DNA from: Aliitabrizicola sp041905595
GTDB taxonomy: Bacteria; Pseudomonadota; Alphaproteobacteria; Rhodobacterales; Rhodobacteraceae
Length of the DNA stretch: 64,000 nt
Reading direction: 5' to 3'
Assembly (NCBI GenBank): GCA_041905595.1
Contig: JAYRKT010000004.1
Span: 1-64,000, forward strand
Position 1 is the first letter of the stretch. Each line of letters begins with the position of its first letter. The translations under genes were made by a program, and so were the position numbers. This document shows positions 61,253 to 64,000 of this stretch, in pieces. The notes under the pieces are model-generated. The model saw only the letters and a program-made list of their open reading frames with translations, was not told where the DNA came from and did not search any database.

Positions 61253-61925
61253 GGCGGCGCGCCCTGGCAACCGCGTGGTTGCCGGCGGGATTGCGGCGAT
61301 CGTGCTGATCCTGCTTGGGGCCGCGATCTTTCTGTTCCTCAACCTGCCGGATGCAAACGCCTTCAATGCACGGGTGGAGCGCATCTTCGTCGAGAACGAT
61401 CTGCGCACGCCATCCGAACTGCGGCTGCTCGAGATCCTCGCGCAATCTGGCACCTCCTTTCAGGAAGTGCTGCAAAGCTACCGGCAGGTGATCTTTGTCT
61501 TGCTGGTGTTTGCGACCGCGCTGCTGATTGCGGCCCTGGTGTTTCTGGTCACCATCATCTCCCTGAACCGCCGCATCTCGGCAATCCAGCGATCGGGCAT
61601 TCAGGTCTCGTCCCTGCTCATCGCGCGGGAAAGCCGGTCTGTCTATATCAACGACATGGAGTTTCAGCTGACCGAGGCCGCGATCGAGACGCTGGCGGTG
61701 CTGGCCGAAGCGCGAATGGACGACGAGGTGTTGACCGGCGCGCAGATCGAGGCGGTCATCTCGGGTCGATCGGAGGCCAATTGCGAGGAGGCGGCCGGAG
61801 CCACAAGGATCAAACGGCTGCGCGACGCGCTTGGCAACCAGATGGTCAGCGAACTGCTGGTGCGGACCATCGCCAAACGCGGCTATGTCCTCGCGGTCGG
61901 CAAGGACGTGATCCGGGTGGTCTGA
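61224..61925 (+). CDS. Membrane-anchored winged-helix protein
   Basis: 233 residues with a GTG start (AAGGAAAG upstream). TM1 (about 19-41) and TM2 (about 88-113) enclose a ~45-residue loop (NAFNARVERIFVENDLRTPSELR...). The C-terminal ~90 residues resemble an OmpR/PhoB winged helix: LTEAAIETLAVLAEA, then ATRIKRLRDALGN and ELLVRTIAKRGYVLAV. That order (anchor first, DNA-binding last) is the reverse of ToxR/CadC. A membrane-tethered one-component regulator is inferred; it could instead bind a protein. It follows the small exported gene. Confidence 0.7.
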   Translation: MPETSSSATEAARPGNRVVAGGIAAIVLILLGAAIFLFLNLPDANAFNARVERIFVENDLRTPSELRLLEILAQSGTSFQEVLQSYRQVIFVLLVFATALLIAALVFLVTIISLNRRISAIQRSGIQVSSLLIARESRSVYINDMEFQLTEAAIETLAVLAEARMDDEVLTGAQIEAVISGRSEANCEEAAGATRIKRLRDALGNQMVSELLVRTIAKRGYVLAVGKDVIRVV

Positions 61926-61957
61926 GGCTCCTGATCAGAGGAATGTGCGGCAGGCGG

Positions 61958-63928
61958 TCACGGATCGCGCCTCAGCCGCGCAGGCAGCAGGTCGACATAG
62001 CTCACAGCGATCTCATCCGATATCCGTCCGCGGACCGCGAGTTCGTCGAGGCAGGCAAGGACAATCGTATGGCTGGCGAAAACGCCCGACGCCAACACGG
62101 CAAGGTGCGCCAGTCCTTCATCGTCGATGGATGCCTTGTCCGAGAGATCGCGGATATAGACCGCATCCCCGTCCAGAAGCTGGTCGCGGTTTTCCGCGAC
62201 CAGCAGGCGATGCGACTGCGAGCTGCGGATCGGCACCGACTTGTTGAAGAGGAACTTGTGCAGGATGAATCCGCGCGCGCGCAGATCGAGGTCGACACCC
62301 GCGGACATCGGCTCTGACTCGTAAAGCCGCAAGTGGCGCAGTTCGACAATGACCGCCATCGCAGTGGCCAGCTTGGCGGAGGCGCCGACAAAGACGTCGA
62401 CCTCGCCACCCTGGATGTCGATCTTCAAAAGGTCGAACCGGCCGATCTCGTCCGCGCTATCCAGCGCCACGGTCGTCATCGGCTGGCGGCCGATCACCTG
62501 ACCCAATCCGCGGCGCCCGAGATACCCCAGCGAGGGCAGATGCGGATCAAAGACCGAGGTCATGCCGCTGCTGCGATAGATGCGAAGCTCGCGGGGGGAT
62601 CCGTCGCCTACGGCGAAGGGGAAATACCGCTCGCGCGGCGATCGAACGGCTTCCAGCGCGGCAAAGGCCTCGGGCTGTGGTTCAAAGCCGATGATCTCGC
62701 AGCCGCCCATGTCGAGCAATGGCTTGTATGGCGGAGCCCCAAGCGGGTTGGCGCCGACATCGACAACGACGGTCGCGCGCCGAAGCGGCAGGGTCTGGAT
62801 CAGGAACCGCGTCGCAGGCGCAGTATCCGGGGGCTGCCGCCGGCGACGAGGCCTTGCAGGGGCGACATCCGTCATTTGGTCTGCTGTCTCTGCCACGTCA
62901 CTGTCTCCCGTCGTCGCGGACAGAGTGGCGGAGTTCGGCGGGCTGTTCCAGCCGAACTCGCCACGCTCGAACAGGATCTCCTTGCGAAGCGTCACAAAGG
63001 CCTGCCAGGCATTTTCCTCCAGCTCGGCAATCCGGGGGTCAGCCCGGTATCGCGCAAGCCGGGTGGCGCAGGCCGGCCAGTGGCGCAGGATCGACCGGTC
63101 TTCGGCGTCATTCGCATCTGCGTAGGACCAGAAGTCTGAGCCCCTGCGATACTTTTCATGGACCATCGCCATCCCATCGCCACGGACATTCTTCAGCAGA
63201 AGCAGATCCTCGGACTTGATGGCATAGTGGTTCAGCGAGGCCTTCGCCCAGGTGACGAGCGACAGCTTTGCACTGCGATGCCGCGCGAGCGCGGGCTTGA
63301 AGAGGGCCAGTGACGGCATGACCTCGCCCGCCGTATTCTTCAGAACCACATTCGCCGAGGCCGGCTCTTTGGGCATATGGCAAACCACCGCGCCGAAGCG
63401 GTTCGGGCGGAACAGGCATTTCTGCAGCGCCCGGCCGCGCTTGAGCTGGCCCTGGGTCTGGACGCAGGTCGGCAATACATCGCAGCGATCCCACACCCTC
63501 CGCCCGCCCGACCCGAACATGCGCCAGCTGACCGCGATGCAATCGGCCTCGCCCACGGCGGCGAGAAGGTCATCGACCCTGCCTTCGCCTTCCGAGACGT
63601 TCAGGAACTCATCGGTGTCGCAATGGAACGCCCAGTCCACGTCGGCCATGAGCGAATGGGAAAGCGCCAGCGCACAGCCCGCCGGCTGGGGTGCCACCCC
63701 TTGCGGAACAATCTGGCGCAGGTGGATCACCTCGCCCATTTCCTCGAGCCGGTCGAGAAGCAGGTCAGACCCGTCCGTGCAATCGTTGGAGATGACAAAG
63801 ACACGTTCGAAGCCGATCGTTCGCTGATAAGCGACCCATTCGCAAAGCCAGAGCGCCTCGTTGCGCTGGCAGGAGATGACGGCGGTGCGATTTCCGGAAG
63901 CCTCGACCTCCGGACTGTGCGGGATCAT
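61958..63928 (-). CDS. Glycosyltransferase (GT2-like) fused to FkbM methyltransferase
   Basis: 656 residues. The N-terminal half (about 10-290) has glycosyltransferase features of the Glyco_tranf_2_4/GT92 type: ISCQRNEALWLCEWVAYQRTIG, SNDCTDGSD, the metal DxD-like FHCDTDEFLNV and a later HYAIKSEDLLLLKN. An Arg/Pro linker (near 365-375) leads to a FkbM SAM methyltransferase: VVDVGANPLGAPPYKPLLDMG, IIGFEPQPEAFAAL, DLLKIDIQGGEVDVF. A two-step glycan modifying enzyme (transfer plus O-methylation) is inferred. The next 72 bases of the window hold no recognised feature. Confidence 0.85.
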   Translation of the reverse strand: MIPHSPEVEASGNRTAVISCQRNEALWLCEWVAYQRTIGFERVFVISNDCTDGSDLLLDRLEEMGEVIHLRQIVPQGVAPQPAGCALALSHSLMADVDWAFHCDTDEFLNVSEGEGRVDDLLAAVGEADCIAVSWRMFGSGGRRVWDRCDVLPTCVQTQGQLKRGRALQKCLFRPNRFGAVVCHMPKEPASANVVLKNTAGEVMPSLALFKPALARHRSAKLSLVTWAKASLNHYAIKSEDLLLLKNVRGDGMAMVHEKYRRGSDFWSYADANDAEDRSILRHWPACATRLARYRADPRIAELEENAWQAFVTLRKEILFERGEFGWNSPPNSATLSATTGDSDVAETADQMTDVAPARPRRRRQPPDTAPATRFLIQTLPLRRATVVVDVGANPLGAPPYKPLLDMGGCEIIGFEPQPEAFAALEAVRSPRERYFPFAVGDGSPRELRIYRSSGMTSVFDPHLPSLGYLGRRGLGQVIGRQPMTTVALDSADEIGRFDLLKIDIQGGEVDVFVGASAKLATAMAVIVELRHLRLYESEPMSAGVDLDLRARGFILHKFLFNKSVPIRSSQSHRLLVAENRDQLLDGDAVYIRDLSDKASIDDEGLAHLAVLASGVFASHTIVLACLDELAVRGRISDEIAVSYVDLLPARLRRDP

Positions 63929-64000
63929 CCCTGCCTGCTCCCTTTCCCACCGCCTCGCTCCGCCCTCGACGGAGTTCCACGCAACAAGCCATGACAGGAG

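Noticed and set aside
1..64000. tRNA, rRNA, CRISPR, IS or phage genes
   Set aside because: No tRNA-like T-loops with matching acceptor stems, no regularly spaced repeats, and no transposase or integrase motifs were recognised; the helicase-tail repeats are coding and degenerate.

Overview
This window reads as one contiguous stretch of chromosome from a high-GC alphaproteobacterium of the Rhodobacterales (Rhodobacter/Paracoccus-like). The indicators are an RpoE-ChrR singlet-oxygen sigma/anti-sigma pair with its lipid operon, a CcrM-type GANTC methyltransferase beside rnhB, a CenR-like response regulator, a Rhodobacter-type porin, DUF3576-leuS-lptE-holA and DUF4170-waaA-lpxK clusters, and a DciA-type protein divergent from mutY. 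Coding density is high, many genes overlap by 4 bases (ATGA/GTGA), and no rRNA, tRNA, CRISPR array, prophage or IS element was recognised. One 10-N assembly gap (46697-46706) lies in the repetitive tail of a DEAD-box helicase gene.

Layout. 1-6.5 kb: end of an M13 peptidase, a dimethylglycine dehydrogenase-like enzyme, and a DUF2946-PepSY membrane pair probably linked to metal homeostasis. 6.5-12.6 kb: rpoE-chrR, divergent from a five-gene coupled operon (FAD oxidoreductase, DUF1365, MFS, DUF3833, SDR). Both sides carry an RpoE-type promoter with exactly 18 bases between the elements. 12.7-18.2 kb: DHA2 exporter, tandem-GFA protein, free Met-R-sulfoxide reductase, a STAS/anti-sigma-kinase pair, and a gamma-glutamyltransferase-family enzyme. 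18.2-30.6 kb: hspQ, lytic transglycosylase, lolA, ftsK, aminotransferase, amidase, UbiH-type hydroxylase, Trm112, Lon-N domain protein, cnoX, exonuclease III, cenR. 30.8-39.3 kb: ribA, an L,D-transpeptidase-like protein, yggS, porin, DUF3576, leuS, lptE, holA, and a 57-residue acidic ORF. 39.4-46.2 kb: flavoprotein, HNH protein, crotonase-fold protein, SDR, DUF2125, pmbA, cysQ. 46.2-54.8 kb: DEAD-box helicase, quinone oxidoreductase, DUF4170-waaA-lpxK (lipid A/Kdo), CaiB, DsbA, DciA. 54.9-64 kb: mutY, alkB, oxalate decarboxylase, ccrM, rnhB, two secreted unknowns, a membrane-anchored winged-helix protein, and a glycosyltransferase-FkbM fusion.

How the genes work together. Envelope biogenesis dominates (lolA, lptE, waaA, lpxK, porin, transglycosylase, L,D-transpeptidase, cenR). 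Chromosome maintenance comes next (ftsK, holA, xthA, mutY, rnhB, ccrM, dciA-like). The RpoE-ChrR divergon is a coherent photo-oxidative stress unit. The least explained elements are: the module at 60.3-61.9 kb (a near-perfect 21-bp palindrome between divergent genes for secreted proteins, followed by a membrane-tethered OmpR-type winged helix); the small acidic ORF at 39.15 kb; the orphan STAS/kinase pair; and the cluster of three GANTC sites at the ccrM promoter.
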